NCBI RefSeq assembly: GCF_034043515.1
Contig: NZ_CP138214.1
Span: 3,348,001 to 3,412,000 of the forward strand
Length of the DNA: 64,000 nucleotides
Origin: Pseudomonas sp. MUP55
GTDB lineage: Bacteria; Pseudomonadota; Gammaproteobacteria; Pseudomonadales; Pseudomonadaceae
Direction of reading: 5' to 3'
Shown here: positions 21,734 through 30,866 of the stretch, piece by piece
How positions within the stretch are numbered: position 1 is the stretch's first letter
Layout of the letters: each line of letters opens with the position of its first letter
Position numbers and translations under genes: made by a program
Notes under the pieces: model-generated
The model's input: the letters and a program-made list of their open reading frames with translations, nothing else
What the model was told of the DNA's origin: nothing
Databases searched by the model: none

Positions 21734-21761
21734 TTGTACTCCTGTCGGAATTTTCTGACAA
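21727..21761 (-). promoter_or_regulatory. lexA2 promoter with overlapping GTAC palindrome (likely LexA2 operator)
   Basis: AGTACATTTGTACT (21727-21740) is a perfect palindrome with 5-bp arms. On the minus strand TTGTCA (21756-21761), 17 bases, then TACAAA (21733-21738) form a plausible promoter whose -10 lies in the palindrome. The LexA2 site reported for P. putida, as I recall it, is GTAC-N4-GTGC, close to GTAC-N4-GTAC here. Repression by occlusion is the natural reading. Confidence 0.7.
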
Positions 21762-21855
21762 TAGCCGTCAGTCGGGGCTGGGGATTGGCCTGGGAACCAC
21801 AAGCAAAACAGGGCGGGGCTTGCCCTGATGCCAATCAGTTAAGGCAAACACCGTA

Positions 21856-21951
21856 CCTGTGGCGAGGGAGCTTGCTCCCGCTGGACTGCGCAGCAGGCCC
21901 ATTTTTTGAGGCCGCTTTGCGGCCCAGCGGGAGCAAGCTCCCTCGCCACAG
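21856..21951. repeat. REPIN, class C
   Basis: Inverted copies of the CTGTGGCGAGGGAGCTTGCT unit at 21856-21882 and about 21925-21951. About 30 bases before it resemble the bases before the copy at 58371, so the mobile unit may be longer than the palindromes. Confidence 0.9.
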
Positions 21952-22016
21952 ATGACTTCTGAATTGAATCCAATAAGACAGGTGCTCCCACAGGTTGATC
22001 GTCAGGCTCGATTGGG

Positions 22017-22604
22017 CTACCAGCGCTCTTTCAACATGCGCAGTTCCAGATGCTGCAGCAGCATGATGGTCTTGCCATCCACGATTTCCCCGCTGGCCAC
22101 CATCTCCAGCGCCTGCTCGAACCCCAGCTCCAGCACTTCGATGTCCTCGCCCTCTTCCTCCAAGCCACCGCCCGTGCCAACGCGGTCGCCCGGTTGGTAC
22201 TCACCGATAAAGAAGTGAATCCGCTCGGTCACCGACCCCGGGCTCATGAACGCCGCATAGATTTTCTCCACATGCCCGACGCGGTAGCCGGTTTCTTCCT
22301 CGGCCTCCAGACGGATACGCTCTTCGGGGCTGGCATTGTCGAGCAGGCCGGCCGCCGCTTCGATCAGGTAACCGGTGTAATCGTTGACGAACGTGGGCAT
22401 GCGGAACTGGCGGATCAGCAGCACGGTGCGCTGGGCGCGGTTGTACAGCAGGATGGTCGCACCGTTGCCGCGGTCGTACACCTCGCGGGTCTGGGCTTGC
22501 CAGCTGCCGTCGCGGCGGCGCAGGTCGAAGCTGTATTTTTTCAAGAGGTACCAGTTATCCGAAAGGGTTTCTTCGGCAGTGATGCGCACGGGGCTGTTGT
22601 TCAT
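22017..22604 (-). CDS. Nudix hydrolase, NudK-like (GDP-mannose/ADP-sugar pyrophosphatase)
   Basis: A 195-residue Nudix protein. It contains [17 protein letters not shown], the beta strand [10 protein letters not shown] and the Nudix box region from [13 protein letters not shown] to [10 protein letters not shown], with RxxxEEETG acids for metal binding. The closing [14 protein letters not shown] is typical of NudK. Expected role is hydrolysis of sugar nucleotides in the cytoplasm. The start MNNSPVRI at 22604 has AAAGG upstream. Confidence 0.85.
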   Translation of the reverse strand: MNNSPVRITAEETLSDNWYLLKKYSFDLRRRDGSWQAQTREVYDRGNGATILLYNRAQRTVLLIRQFRMPTFVNDYTGYLIEAAAGLLDNASPEERIRLEAEEETGYRVGHVEKIYAAFMSPGSVTERIHFFIGEYQPGDRVGTGGGLEEEGEDIEVLELGFEQALEMVASGEIVDGKTIMLLQHLELRMLKERW

Positions 22605-22784
22605 GGTCGGGCCTTTGCTCAAAGAAGCGGAGCATCGCGTGCAGGTCATGCAGCGTCAAGCCGGTGACTGGCCTGTAGCGCTGCAACACTTTGCAAGCAA
22701 TCCTGCTTCACGGCTGTCGTATTAATTCCTTCCTTCCCGGGCCATCTGGTAAAACCCGTGCTTGATCTTTGTAATGGAACCTTC

Positions 22785-23711
22785 ATGTCCTCTCGTTCTA
22801 TGCCCCGCCGGGGCCTGCGCTGGCTGACACTGCTGTGCATGGCCGTATTGATCGTCGGCCTGCCGGTGGGCTGCGCCGTGTTGCAACACAAGGAGCGCGA
22901 ACTGGTGTTTCGCATCGAGCCGGGTACCGCAGGCTGGTACACCGGGCTGCCCAGCGCCGTGCAGGAGTTCGATATCAAGCCCGCTGCCTTCAAGGCCGGC
23001 CAGAATATCCATGGCTGGTGGTACCCGGCCGCTCAAAAGGACGCACCCGCGATCCTCTACCTGCACGGCGTGCGCTGGAACCTCACCGGCCAGCTGTTTC
23101 GCATCGAACAACTGCACGCCATGGGCTTTTCGGTACTGGCCATCGACTATCGCGGCTTTGGCAAAAGCCAGGGCGACCTGCCTTCGGAAACCACGGTATA
23201 TGAAGACGCCCGCATCGCCTGGGAGCGCTTCCAGACCTTGCAGCCAGACCCCGGCAAACGCCTGATCTACGGGCACTCCCTGGGTGGCGCGGTGGCCATC
23301 GACCTTGCCGCGCAGTTGAGCAAGCAGGTACCGCTGCCGGTGCGCGGATTGGTGATCGAGTCCACGTTCACCTCCCTGGGGGATGTCGCCACGGCGGTTG
23401 CCAATACCTCCTGGCCGGTGCGCTGGCTGCTCTCGCAAAAATTCGATTCCATCGACAAGATGGCTGATATCCATATGCCCTTGCTGGTGGTACATGGCCT
23501 CGATGACCGCTACGTGCCACCGCGTTTCAGCCAGCAATTGTTTGAAGCCGCCCGCGAACCCAAGCGGCTGCTGATGGTGCCGGGTGCCAGCCATAACAAC
23601 AGCATGAGCCTGGCCGGGCCAAATTATGGTCAGGCACTGAACAAGCTGATGCAAACGACGATGCCAACACCCGTGGTCACGCACTCCAAAGGCCGCGTGG
23701 GCGACTCATAA
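22785..23711 (+). CDS. Alpha/beta hydrolase, membrane-anchored or lipoprotein (BEM46/FrsA-like)
   Basis: A 308-residue hydrolase. The N-terminus has basic residues then WLTLLCMAVLIVGLPVGC, which could be a lipobox or a single anchor. The fold shows ILYLHGVRWN, AIDYRGFGKS, the nucleophile elbow GHSLGG, acid VVHGLDDRYVPP and histidine GASHNNS. The substrate is unknown. ATG 22785 follows GGAACCTTC. It is a single-gene unit. Confidence 0.82.
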   Translation: MSSRSMPRRGLRWLTLLCMAVLIVGLPVGCAVLQHKERELVFRIEPGTAGWYTGLPSAVQEFDIKPAAFKAGQNIHGWWYPAAQKDAPAILYLHGVRWNLTGQLFRIEQLHAMGFSVLAIDYRGFGKSQGDLPSETTVYEDARIAWERFQTLQPDPGKRLIYGHSLGGAVAIDLAAQLSKQVPLPVRGLVIESTFTSLGDVATAVANTSWPVRWLLSQKFDSIDKMADIHMPLLVVHGLDDRYVPPRFSQQLFEAAREPKRLLMVPGASHNNSMSLAGPNYGQALNKLMQTTMPTPVVTHSKGRVGDS

Positions 23712-23839
23712 ATGCGCTTTTCGGCACTGGGTTCGCTCAGGCCTGTCAAGCGCAAACCCTGCCCATATTGGCCCCCGCTGAAAGTTGATCAAAAATTGAC
23801 CGCAGGTTAAATCGCCAACGCTGCCGGGGCCTTGCAAAG

Positions 23840-23873
23840 TTATCCACAGAGATACCCACGGTTTTCGTGGACA
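23840..23873. other. DnaA-box-like pair with a short hairpin
   Basis: TTATCCACA (23840-23848) is a perfect DnaA box. About 18 bases later CGTGGACAA (23866-23874) resembles an inverted box with two mismatches. The hairpin CCACG-GTTTT-CGTGG (23856-23870) followed by T-rich sequence lies between two convergent gene ends. It may be just a terminator. No origin genes are near. Confidence 0.35.
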
Positions 23874-23888
23874 ACTCTTTTTACTTTT

Positions 23889-25065
23889 TCAGGTTTTATT
23901 TACCCATTCAACGCCGTCAGGAAACGTGCCAGGTAGCAGGATCTCGCGGTTCACATCACGTATATCGTTATAGCCACACAGCGCCATCGACACGTCCAAT
24001 TCACGGGCGATGATTTCCAGCGCTCGGGTCACACCCGCCTCACCCATTGCGCCCAAGCCATACAAGTGCGGGCGCCCGATCATCGTGCCCTTGGCGCCCA
24101 GTGCCATGGCCTTGAGTACGTCCTGGCCGGAGCGAATACCGCCATCGAGCCACACTTCAATCCGGCTGCCCACCGCCTCGACAATCGCCGGTAACTGGCT
24201 GATGCTCGACGGCGCGCCATCCAGCTGGCGGCCACCGTGGTTGCTCACCACCAATGCATCGGCGCCGGCATTGGCCGCCAGGCGTGCGTCCTCCACATCG
24301 AGGATGCCCTTGATAATCAGCTTGCCGCCCCAGCACTTCTTGATCCATTCCACATCGTCCCAGCTCAGGCGCGGGTCGAACTGCTGGGCGGTCCAGGCCG
24401 ACAGCGAACTCATGTCGGCCACCCCCCGTCACATGCCCGACGATGTTGCCGAAGCCACGTCTCTGGGTACCCAGCATGCCCATGACCCAGCGCGGCTTGG
24501 TCATCATGTTGAGGATATTGGGCAGGGTCAGTTTGGGCGGCGCGGACAGGCCGTTGATCAAGTCCTTGTGTCGCTGGCCGAGTATCTGCAGGTCCAGCGT
24601 CAGCACCAGCGCGTCAACGCCTGCCGCCTTTGCGCGCTCGATCAACCGCTCGATAAAGCCACGGTCGCGCATCACATATAACTGGAACCAGAACGGCTGG
24701 CCGACGTGCTCGGCGATGTCTTCCAGCGAACAGATGCTCATGGTCGACAAGGTATAGCGCAGGCCGAACGCTGCGGCGGCGCGCGCAGTGAGGATCTCGC
24801 CATCGGCATGCTGCATGCCCGCCAGGCCGGTAGGCGCCAGGGCCACCGGCATGGCCATGTCCTGGCCAATCATGCTGGCGCGAATCGAACGCTCATCAAT
24901 ATTGCGCGCCACGCGCTGACGGAACTTGATCCGGGCAAAGTCGCTTTCATTGGCCCGGTAGGTGCTCTCAGTCCAGGAGCCGGAATCGGCGTAGTCGTAG
25001 AACATCCGGGGCACACGTTTTTGCGCAAGCTTGCGTAAGTCTTCGATGGTTGTGATCAACGACAT
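23889..25065 (-). pseudogene. FMN-dependent alpha-hydroxy-acid (L-lactate-type) dehydrogenase, frameshifted
   Basis: The N-terminal part (25065 to about 24420) begins MSLITTIEDLRKLAQKRVP and has ALAPTGLAGMQHADGE and FQLYVMRDRGF. The C-terminal part, in another frame, has IIKGILDVEDARLAANAGAD, the active histidine in SNHGGRQLDG and WLDGGIRSGQDVLKAMALGA. Together they make a normal enzyme of about 391 residues. The break is a run of six C (24422-24427, G on the coding strand) where five would keep the frame (HVTGVADMSS). It is a one-base insertion, or a sequencing error in a homopolymer. A DeoR gene diverges from it. Confidence 0.85.
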
Positions 25066-25185
25066 CGGGTCACCTCTCCCTGAACTGAACCCAGAGAGTA
25101 ACCGGCGATGGCTCGGGCAACCAGTCGTTGCGTTTGGACAGGCCGGCGCTTAATCTTGCACAAACCCGCAATAAAGCGCACAAAC

Positions 25186-25971
25186 ATGCAAAACAACCAC
25201 CACGCCATCGACCTGCCTTCCCTGCGCAAACAAAAGATTCTGTTGCTGCTGGAGCGCGACGGCAAAGTCACGGCGTCCGAGCTGGTCGAGCATTTCGCCG
25301 TGTCCCAGGACACCATCCGCCGCGACCTCGGCGAACTCGCCGCCGCTGGCCTGTTGCAGCGCGTACACGGCGGTGCCCTGCCCCGGCCCAGGGACACTGG
25401 CAAGGATTTTTTCACCCGTGTCGGCGAGACCGATGACGTCAAGCGGCGCCTGGCACAGTTGGCCGCGCAGCAGGTTGAAGACGGCCAGATCGTGCTGTTC
25501 GATTCCGGTTCCACCACCCTGCAGATCGCCCGATCATTGCCCCACTCCATCCACCTGACCGTGGTCAGCCCATCGCCGATGATTGCCATTGCGCTGGCGG
25601 ACCACCCCCACGTGACCGTGATCCTGGCCGGTGGTCAACTCAACCCCATCACCCTCTCCACTGGCGGCCATGAAGCGCTGCGCCTGATCCAGAGCATCAA
25701 GGCTGACTTGCTGTTCACCGGCGTGTGCGCACTGCATCCGCAAGTGGGCATCACGTCACTGCATTTTGCTGAAGTGGCCGTCAAGCAAGCCTTGCTCGAC
25801 AGCGCCTCCCAGGTGGTGGCCGTGACTACCTCGGACAAGCTTGGTGCGGTGGAGCCCTTTGTGGTGGCGCCGTGCAACCGCATCCATACGCTGATTACCG
25901 AGTGGGATGCACCCGGTGTCGAGGCTTACGAGCAATCAGGCCTGCACGTGCTGCGGATGGACGCCGAGTAG
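25186..25971 (+). CDS. DeoR/GlpR family transcriptional regulator
   Basis: A 261-residue regulator. The N-terminal helix-turn-helix is VTASELVEHFAVSQDTIRRDLGEL with the family RVHGGAL. The sugar-phosphate-type effector domain has LFDSGSTTLQIA, GGQLNPITLSTGG and LFTGVCALHPQVG. It diverges from the hydroxy-acid dehydrogenase 120 bp away and may control it. ATG 25186 (MQNNHHAI) is chosen as the start of conserved sequence. Its last 36 bases overlap the convergent DUF72 gene. Confidence 0.88.
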   Translation: MQNNHHAIDLPSLRKQKILLLLERDGKVTASELVEHFAVSQDTIRRDLGELAAAGLLQRVHGGALPRPRDTGKDFFTRVGETDDVKRRLAQLAAQQVEDGQIVLFDSGSTTLQIARSLPHSIHLTVVSPSPMIAIALADHPHVTVILAGGQLNPITLSTGGHEALRLIQSIKADLLFTGVCALHPQVGITSLHFAEVAVKQALLDSASQVVAVTTSDKLGAVEPFVVAPCNRIHTLITEWDAPGVEAYEQSGLHVLRMDAE

Positions 25972-26664
25972 GTCAAGGGCATCGGCCACCGCGTGGCCAC
26001 TGGCGGTGTTATCGAAAATGCACCAAGTGGGAATGCCCGCCTCAATCGACTGCTGTAACGACCGTGCATAAGCCTGCACCCGATCGTGCCCATAGGCGCT
26101 GTGATAAATCCGCGGCGAGCCGTGCAGGCGCCAATAGCGCACGCCTTGCCAGGCCTCGCCTGCATCGATCACCGCAGGGTCGGCAGTGACCCAGGCAATC
26201 TCGAAGGCCTGCAGCAAGGCTCCCGCCGCGAGCCAACTGGCATGCCGCGGTTCCAGCACCACGGTGCCGGCAAAGCGTTGGCGCAGCGCCTCGAAAAAAG
26301 CCTGGGCAACCGGCCGTTCAAAACTCAGGGAAGGCGGCAGCTGGACCAACAGGCAGCCCAGCTTCTCGTTCAGTTGCAGGCACTGGGCGAGAAACTCGTC
26401 CAACGCAGTGCCACATTGCTGCAAGCGCAGTTCATGGGTGATTCGCTTGGGTACCTTGACGGAGAAACGAAACCCCTCGGGCACCGACTCACGCCAACGC
26501 TCATAGGTTTTGGGCAAGTGGGGCCGATAAAACGAACTGTTGATTTCCACCGCGTTGAAACGCGACGCATAGCGCTGCAAATGCGTGCCTTGCTCGGCGA
26601 AGGCCGGCCAATGTTCGCGAGGCAAACTCCAGCCGGCGCAGCCCACATACAAAGGTGCGGTCAA
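25936..26664 (-). CDS. DUF72 family protein
   Basis: A 242-residue barrel-type protein starting LYVGCAGWSLPREHWPAF, with INSSFYRPHLPKTYERW, FSVKVPKRITHEL, LLVQLPPSLSFE and EPRHASWL, the hallmarks of DUF72 (YecE-like). The function is not established. The start is TTG at 26664, whose TGA overlap with the upstream gene indicates coupling. It is third in an overlapping operon with an HhH protein and a 69-residue protein. Confidence 0.85.
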   Translation of the reverse strand: MTAPLYVGCAGWSLPREHWPAFAEQGTHLQRYASRFNAVEINSSFYRPHLPKTYERWRESVPEGFRFSVKVPKRITHELRLQQCGTALDEFLAQCLQLNEKLGCLLVQLPPSLSFERPVAQAFFEALRQRFAGTVVLEPRHASWLAAGALLQAFEIAWVTADPAVIDAGEAWQGVRYWRLHGSPRIYHSAYGHDRVQAYARSLQQSIEAGIPTWCIFDNTASGHAVADALDLLGVHPQHVQA

Positions 26665-27092
26665 AACAATACCGTGGCGGCATCGCGCATGAAAATCTCG
26701 ATGGTTTTGGGGCCGACACCGTCAAATTCAGCCAGGCGGTTTTCGAACGCCTGGCGGTTATCGCTGGCCTGCACCATCCGCGTGATGCTGCCGCTGTAAT
26801 CGGCGTTGAGCTTGGCGCTCAGGTCCAACAGGCGCTGCGCGGTGGTTTCGTCGTAGCGCACGTAGTGCGCGCGGCCCAACATGGCCACCAACTCCCGCGA
26901 CGTGCAGTGCTGCAACTTGCGTGCGGTGTCGCGGCCCTCCTCTTCAACGATCACCTTGTAGGCCTGCGCGGCAATGGGCGCCTGAATGCGCTTGCCCATC
27001 AGAAAGCTGGCGATAAACCACTTGAACAGGCTGCTGTCATCGTCAGGCTTGAGCTCGATACCCAATTGCGCCGCGCTGATGGAACGGGCCAT
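26661..27092 (-). CDS. Small helix-hairpin-helix protein, DNA glycosylase-like
   Basis: 143 residues with FKWFIASFLMGKRIQAPIAAQAY and a helix-hairpin-helix near the end, EFDGVGPKTIEIFMRD, as in the HhH-GPD DNA glycosylase superfamily. There is no catalytic Lys-Asp pair with a Cys cluster, and it is much shorter than endonuclease III (about 210). It probably binds DNA; an enzymatic role is uncertain. The start ATG 27092 lies 2 bp after the stop of the small upstream gene. Confidence 0.75.
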   Translation of the reverse strand: MARSISAAQLGIELKPDDDSSLFKWFIASFLMGKRIQAPIAAQAYKVIVEEEGRDTARKLQHCTSRELVAMLGRAHYVRYDETTAQRLLDLSAKLNADYSGSITRMVQASDNRQAFENRLAEFDGVGPKTIEIFMRDAATVLF

Positions 27093-27094
27093 GC

Positions 27095-27304
27095 TCACTG
27101 CCCCTTGCTGAGCTTCTCGTTGATGGCATCGGTCTGGCGTTCGATGTCCTTGATCGAGGTAGGCGTGACGACCTTGTCGATGGTTTCGGTCCTGGGGTTG
27201 GGGCGTTCCAGCGTCTGCCCTTTGGCGCCGTCGGCATTGCCCTTTTGCGTGTCTTCAGAGCTGATGGGCGCGGGGGTTTTATCGTCAGGCGTGTGATCGG
27301 TCAC
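27095..27304 (-). CDS. Small hydrophilic protein, unknown function
   Basis: 69 residues rich in charged and polar residues, ending in TSIKDIERQTDAINEKLSKGQ, with no hydrophobic segment and probably disordered. It starts with GTG at 27304, preceded by AGGAG eight bases away. It is the first gene of the overlapping operon with the HhH and DUF72 genes. I do not recognise a family. Confidence 0.65.
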   Translation of the reverse strand: MTDHTPDDKTPAPISSEDTQKGNADGAKGQTLERPNPRTETIDKVVTPTSIKDIERQTDAINEKLSKGQ

Positions 27305-27502
27305 AGTGCAATCTCCTGGTCAATAACAGGCCACCGGGAGCGGCGACCCTATGCAGCAGAACCGCGGTGAATTGCATTAGTTCAAGGAAATTGCCGCGTC
27401 TGGCCGTTGAGTCAATTCGTGTAAAAAAAATTTAAACCTTTTGCGCAGGTCTCGGTTCAACAGTCAGGTAACGGCATCACGCCATTTCCAAGGAGAGACA
27501 CC

Positions 27503-28006
27503 ATGACGACTCGACTGATGAAACAAATGGGCCTGACATTCGCACTGGTTGCAGGCTCGATTTCCGCCGCAATGGCCGCAACGTCCAACGACTTTGTCGA
27601 CAATGCCGCCCAAGGCGGTATCACCGAAGTGGAAGCCGGCAAGCTGGCCCTGGAAAAAAGCAGTTCGGCGGACGTGAAAACCTTCGCGCAACATATGATT
27701 GATGACCATACCAAGGCCAATCAAGAACTGATGGCACTGGCGAAAAAGCTGGATATCGAAGTGCCGGATGACGCCGCCCTGACGGACAAGGCGAAGAAAG
27801 CCATCCTGGAAATGCGCGATGAATCCTTCGACAAGGCGTACGCCAACAACCAGGTCAACGCCCACGAAACCACCGTCGCCCTGTTCAAGAAGGAAGCTGA
27901 ATCCTCGGACAACGCGGAGTTGAAGGCCTTCGCCACCAAGACCCTGCCGACCCTTGAAGCGCACCTGAAGATGGCCAAGGAACTGCAAGCCAAACACGCC
28001 AAGTAA
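27503..28006 (+). CDS. DUF4142 exported protein
   Basis: A 167-residue protein with a signal peptide (GLTFALVAGSISAAMAA, cleavage near residue 25) and an all-alpha DUF4142 body: DFVDNAAQGGITEVEAGKLAL, VKTFAQHMIDDHTKANQEL, and AHLKMAKELQAKH at the end. The pattern resembles ferritin-like bundles; the role is unknown, and expression is often tied to stress. AAGGAGAGACACC precedes the ATG. It lies 30 bp before the PfpI gene, so probably one operon. Confidence 0.9.
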   Translation: MTTRLMKQMGLTFALVAGSISAAMAATSNDFVDNAAQGGITEVEAGKLALEKSSSADVKTFAQHMIDDHTKANQELMALAKKLDIEVPDDAALTDKAKKAILEMRDESFDKAYANNQVNAHETTVALFKKEAESSDNAELKAFATKTLPTLEAHLKMAKELQAKHAK

Positions 28007-28036
28007 TCCACCCATGACCCAAGGAGGCACTCGACC

Positions 28037-28597
<561 letters not shown>

Positions 28598-28616
28598 TCC
28601 GTAACCTGCAAAAAAA

Positions 28617-28645
28617 ACAGGCGCCCCATGGGGCGCCTGTTTTCT
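28617..28645. terminator. Bidirectional rho-independent terminator
   Basis: ACAGGCGCCCC and GGGGCGCCTGT (28617-28640) form an 11-bp stem. It has a run of A on the left and TTTTCTT on the right, so it can end both the PfpI transcript and the opposite PLDc_N gene. Confidence 0.9.
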
Positions 28646-28658
28646 TATGGCGGGTTTT

Positions 28659-28865
28659 TCAGTTTTTGCGCTGTTGCGCCATCTCACGCTTGGGCCCGAA
28701 CATCGCCCAGGCAATCAGCCCCAGCAGCGGTACGAAGATCAGCACCACCAGCCACAACCCCTTGGATTCCCAGCCACCGGTGCTGCGCAATACGGTATTG
28801 ATCGCCCACAATTCCAAGAGCAGCAAAATCACCGCCAATGCGATCCAGATATAGTTTATTTCCAT
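28659..28865 (-). CDS. Small membrane protein with PLDc_N domain
   Basis: 68 residues with two membrane helices (YIWIALAVILLLLELWAI and GLWLVVLIFVPLLGLIAWAMFG) and a basic tail. The PLDc_N pattern (phospholipase D/cardiolipin synthase N-terminal segment) is carried here as a stand-alone protein, with no catalytic domain. The function is unknown. AGGAGGTG lies just upstream of the ATG. Confidence 0.85.
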   Translation of the reverse strand: MEINYIWIALAVILLLLELWAINTVLRSTGGWESKGLWLVVLIFVPLLGLIAWAMFGPKREMAQQRKN

Positions 28866-29154
28866 GCTTCACCTCCTGAGGTCTAAAGGTTAGGTCAAGC
28901 AGAAGCGCCAAGGGTTCCATTGGATTTTTTCGAAACGAGGCCTGTCGCTGAAGGTGCGGCATCGGCAGATCGGCGTTGTGCAATCCACTTAACGCCCAAT
29001 CATGCAAGCTGCACGACAACGAAACGTTCTATCGAGCCTATGCCGCTGATTTTAAAGAGCTTTTAAAAGACGCTAAAACTGGTACGCCTGATGCATTTCA
29101 TTACTCACGAGGCGTGCGTTTCGACATGCCCGACGACTACCCGTGAGGTTCCAC

Positions 29155-29631
29155 ATGAATGCCATCGACCTTCTCAAAGCCGACCATGAACGCGTCAAGG
29201 CCCTGCTGACCCAACTGAGCGAATCCACCGAGCGCGGGGTGAAAAAACGCACCGAGTTGCTGGCCAAGCTGGAGATGGAAATCACCCTGCACACCAAGCT
29301 GGAAGAAGAGATTCTCTACCCTGCTTTCAAGAAAGCCGGCGGCAAGGAACAGGAGATCATGTACCACGAAGCCAAGGAGGAACACCGCACCGTCGATTCG
29401 CTGGTGCTGCCCGACCTGAAGCAGACCGACCCGTCATCCACCGAATTTTCCGGTCGCGTGAAAGTGGTTAAAGAGCTGCTGGAGCACCACATCGAGGAAG
29501 AGGAAAGCGAGATGTTTCCTCAAGCCAAGAAACTGTTGGGCAAGGCGCTGCTGGATGATCTGGGGGCCGAGATGGAAGCGATGAAAGCGGCCTATAAGAA
29601 GTCGATGGCTAGCAAGCCATTGGCCGCGTGA
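29155..29631 (+). CDS. Hemerythrin/HHE domain protein
   Basis: 158 residues of a four-helix hemerythrin-like bundle. Iron-ligand candidates are DLLKADHERVKALL, LHTKLEEEILYPAF, YHEAKEEHRTVDSL and LLEHHIEEEESEMFP. It may bind a di-iron site and sense or handle oxygen, NO or redox stress. The ATG at 29155 is preferred to the in-frame ATG at 29143. The 289 bases upstream hold no gene; an AT-rich stretch at 29045-29075 may be the promoter. Confidence 0.88.
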   Translation: MNAIDLLKADHERVKALLTQLSESTERGVKKRTELLAKLEMEITLHTKLEEEILYPAFKKAGGKEQEIMYHEAKEEHRTVDSLVLPDLKQTDPSSTEFSGRVKVVKELLEHHIEEEESEMFPQAKKLLGKALLDDLGAEMEAMKAAYKKSMASKPLAA

Positions 29632-29638
29632 TGCCCTC

Positions 29639-29667
29639 GCGACAGGCCTGCCATCAGGTCCTGTCGC
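29639..29667. terminator. Hairpin after the hemerythrin gene
   Basis: GCGACAGG (29639-29646) pairs perfectly with CCTGTCGC (29660-29667), eight bases after the stop codon. There is no T run. It may act as a terminator for the hemerythrin gene and the convergent gene at 29698. Confidence 0.55.
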
Positions 29668-29697
29668 GTTATCCTTCGCAAGGATCACCCAGACCTT

Positions 29698-30240
29698 TTA
29701 CGGTACCGGCAACCACTCGCCGAACGCGCCTCGCTCACTCAACGGGCACCAGGCGAAATCCAGGTCAGGCGCCGCAGATACCTGCCGCTCTGCGGCTGTT
29801 GAAGCGGCGCCTTTCCAATCCAACACCCTCACGTTTCGCCAGCTCAGGGCAACCCCTGAGGCCTGGCTGTCGTCGGTGAGAATCCAGCGCGCGGCGGCGG
29901 CCATGAAGGCTTCGATAGGTTCGTCACCGATTTGCGTACTGTAGGGTGAACCCAGCAGCCAGCGGCACACGTTCAAATGGTAGGTCCAGTCCAGCGCTGG
30001 CCGGTTGCGATACGCCCAGGTCATGAAGCTGCGAAACAGGTTCAAGCCTTCCGGTGGGTCGAGCTTGAGCAACGCCGGGCAGACATCGAACAAGGTGTGC
30101 CAATGCGGCAGCAAGCGTGCATCCAGGTGTACGAAACAGCGGGCATTACTCGGATAGTCCGGCAGCACCGGTTCCGCGAGCGGCCGTCGGTCGGCCTTAC
30201 TGACCAGGCGACGGGCGCCTGCAGGCAATAGGGTGTTCAT
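29698..30240 (-). CDS. Hypothetical protein
   Basis: 180 residues from ATG 30240. It has no signal peptide or membrane segment and is rich in Trp, Ala and Arg: LDARLLPHWHTLFDVCPALL, FRSFMTWAYRNRPALDWTYHLNVCRWLLGSP, EAFMAAAARWILTDD. I do not recognise a domain. Codon use resembles the neighbours. Confidence 0.65.
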   Translation of the reverse strand: MNTLLPAGARRLVSKADRRPLAEPVLPDYPSNARCFVHLDARLLPHWHTLFDVCPALLKLDPPEGLNLFRSFMTWAYRNRPALDWTYHLNVCRWLLGSPYSTQIGDEPIEAFMAAAARWILTDDSQASGVALSWRNVRVLDWKGAASTAAERQVSAAPDLDFAWCPLSERGAFGEWLPVP

Positions 30241-30302
30241 CAAACGCACTCACAATCGTGACGATAGGACGCCTCCCGGTTACGGGAAGCCCAGGGCATA
30301 CG

Positions 30303-30686
30303 TCAGAACGTGGGGGAAGCGCGGGGATTGGCCGAGGGCCAGGCATAACGTGGCGGCGCCCTGTTGCGTTGTTCATGGGCCACACGCGGGGTTTGCTTGA
30401 GGCTCAGCAGCCAGGCCAGGCCGATCAGGAAGACGATGGCGACGGTGACGGCGCTGCACACCGGGCAGACAAAGTAGTTCGAGATGTTGCTGGAAGACGG
30501 GTCAGCCAACCCTTTGTCGGAAACTGCCGGCCGGCCGCCGTCGACTGAACAGAACTGGCCGCCGATGCCATTGAGCTGTTGGCCCATCATCTGTCCGTGC
30601 CCCAACCCGCACGCGAACAGGTTCACCAGTACGCAGAAGTACAGGGCCCAGGCGATCAACGCACGGTCAGGGTGGCTCAATTTCAT
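30303..30686 (-). CDS. DUF2946 family protein (copper-associated)
   Basis: 127 residues with a helix IAWALYFCVLVNLFACGLGHGQMMG, a loop with FCSVDGG, a CPVCSAV pair and a second helix VAIVFLIGLAWLL. Cys, His and Met near the membrane fit metal handling. Such proteins are often coded beside copper uptake genes, as here: divergent from a SCO protein and a PCu(A)C chaperone. The start ATG 30686 is chosen; an extension of nine residues is possible. Confidence 0.75.
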   Translation of the reverse strand: MKLSHPDRALIAWALYFCVLVNLFACGLGHGQMMGQQLNGIGGQFCSVDGGRPAVSDKGLADPSSSNISNYFVCPVCSAVTVAIVFLIGLAWLLSLKQTPRVAHEQRNRAPPRYAWPSANPRASPTF

Positions 30687-30866
30687 GGCGGCGACTCTAC
30701 CACCGAGCCGCAAAAGGATGAAGCGCAGCGCGCCCCTGTGGCAGAACGTCGCAGATTACGCGGGGTGGCCAGGGTTGGTAGACTCCGCACCCTTCTCGTT
30801 ACTCCTTTTCAAAGCCGGGTGCGCAGCAAGCAGAGCCATTCAGGCGTTTCACAGGATGCACAGTTG

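Noticed and set aside
23785..23805. Anr/Fnr box (TTGAT-N4-ATCAA)
   Set aside because: TTGATCAAAAATTGAC keeps only one half-site, lies between convergent gene ends and is not placed for control of either.
28866..29154. Short coding frame before the hemerythrin gene (29030-29145)
   Set aside because: A frame ending in FHYSRGVRFDMPDDYP can be read, but no start codon with a ribosome site or recognisable family supports it.
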